Assembly (NCBI GenBank): GCA_023392475.1
Contig: JAEVZA010000277.1
Span: 1 to 6,372, forward strand
DNA from: Actinomycetes bacterium
GTDB taxonomy: Bacteria > Actinomycetota > Acidimicrobiia > Acidimicrobiales > Microtrichaceae
Direction of reading: 5' to 3'
Length of the DNA: 6,372 nucleotides
In this document: piece after piece, positions 5,626 through 6,372 of the stretch
Layout of the letters: each line of letters starts with the position of its first letter
How positions within the stretch are numbered: the first letter of the stretch is position 1
The notes under the pieces: model-generated
What the model saw: the letters and a program-made list of their open reading frames with translations, nothing else
The model's database searches: none
What the model was told of the DNA's origin: nothing
Position numbers and translations under genes: made by a program

Positions 5626-5648
5626 GACGACGTGGACCGAGGACGCGC

Positions 5649-6372
5649 ATGACCACGGTGCAGGCCGCGCCGGTCGCGCCGGAGCGGCGACGCGGCCGCC
5701 GCCTCGTGATCGCCGGGAGCGTGCTGCTCGCGCTGTCCGTCCTCGGCGGCATCGCTGGCATCGCCCTCACCGTCGGCCGGCTCGACCTGTCGCAGTTCGA
5801 CCGCGAGGTCGTGTACCACGGCGCCCACCGCACGGCCGTCCCGGGCAAGGTCCGGTTCACCGTCGACGAGGCGCTCCCCGGCACCGGCGGCGGCACCGGC
5901 ATGACCGTCGGGGTCGCGCTCTCGGGTGCCACGTCGTCGACCGAGCCGGACTGCACGATGACGACCGAGGCCGGTGAGGTCGTGCGGCTCTCCTCCAGCG
6001 CCTTCGACGAGCAGCTCCTGCACGACGACGGCGACTGGTCGGTCGTCGGCACGGCGCACCTGTCGCCCGGTGACTACGTGGCCGAGTGCACCTGGCGGGG
6101 CGAGCCGTCCACCGCACCCACCTCGACCGAGTTCACCGTCGGCCGCACGCTCGGCAACGACGAGGTCGAGGGTCTGATCGGCCCCGTGCTCGCCTTCGCC
6201 GCCGTGCTCGTCGTGGCGGGCCTGCTCTTCGTGCTCGGGGTCGTGCTGCTGATCGTCGGGCTCGTCATGGGCCACCGGGACCGCCGGGACGGCAGCGGCG
6301 GGGGCGGGGCCGCGGCGTGGGGCGGTCCGGTCCCGGGCGGTTCGTGGCCGACGCCGCCGCCGGGCCCCTGGC
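5649..6372 (+). CDS. Predicted membrane protein with extracytoplasmic domain and Gly/Pro-rich tail (3' partial)
   Basis: The ATG at 5649 has GAGGA (5639-5643) five bases upstream, and the frame stays open to the window end, giving 241 complete codons. Residues 13-18 are basic (RRRGRR), then a hydrophobic helix spans about 19-42. An extracytoplasmic region follows (about 44-172), beta-rich in appearance, with two Cys (102 and 147) that could form a disulfide. LSPGDYVAECTW has the look of an immunoglobulin-like or C2-like beta sandwich. A second hydrophobic stretch runs about 176-207 and ends at HRDRR. After it comes a Gly/Ala/Pro-rich tail (SGGGGAAAWGGP, then PTPPPGPW) that is cut off. Two membrane helices put both ends in the cytoplasm. 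Similar tails occur in many actinobacterial envelope proteins of unknown role. I do not recognise a named family. The third-position G/C bias in this frame supports coding. Confidence 0.82.
   Translation, partial: MTTVQAAPVAPERRRGRRLVIAGSVLLALSVLGGIAGIALTVGRLDLSQFDREVVYHGAHRTAVPGKVRFTVDEALPGTGGGTGMTVGVALSGATSSTEPDCTMTTEAGEVVRLSSSAFDEQLLHDDGDWSVVGTAHLSPGDYVAECTWRGEPSTAPTSTEFTVGRTLGNDEVEGLIGPVLAFAAVLVVAGLLFVLGVVLLIVGLVMGHRDRRDGSGGGGAAAWGGPVPGGSWPTPPPGPW

Overview
The window is very GC-rich (by eye around 70% or more) with strong third-position G/C bias, Shine-Dalgarno motifs and tightly overlapped genes. This points to a high-GC actinobacterium. A steroid-degradation-type operon fits that; placing it more finely (for example Acidimicrobiia) would be a guess. 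All seven genes lie on the + strand, and the first and last run off the window.

Bases 1-932 hold the 3' part of an uncharacterised, probably secreted protein with a Gly/Ser/Pro-rich linker. It is followed closely by a stand-alone class I glutamine amidotransferase (956-1660). Bases 1661-1806 are non-coding. They contain a promoter-like element overlapped by an AGAAC-GT-GTTCT palindrome that resembles the operator of the cholesterol-catabolism repressor KstR, and then a short structured leader.

Bases 1807-5088 are a four-gene operon of DUF35 protein, DUF35 protein, Ltp4-like and Ltp3-like proteins. Each junction overlaps by 4 or 1 bases, so translation is almost certainly coupled. Content and order match the actinobacterial ltp3/ltp4 locus (M. 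tuberculosis Rv3521-Rv3523). In Rhodococcus, ltp3 and ltp4 are needed to degrade C-24-branched sterol side chains such as those of sitosterol and campesterol. Both thiolase-fold proteins lack the thiolase nucleophilic Cys and the catalytic His of the GHP motif. This agrees with a retro-aldolase (aldol-lyase) role, with the DUF35 proteins as partner subunits. Two separate small DUF35 genes, both with eroded zinc ribbons, are the most distinctive structural point.

After the operon, a long near-perfect hairpin (5140-5192) separates it from a small VOC-superfamily gene (5219-5584). Last comes a two-TM membrane protein with an extracytoplasmic domain and a Gly/Pro-rich tail, open to the window end (5649-6372). 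I see no mobile element, CRISPR array, tRNA or rRNA. The most interesting content is a putative KstR-like regulated sterol side-chain aldolase operon. It is a variant of a known system rather than a wholly new one.
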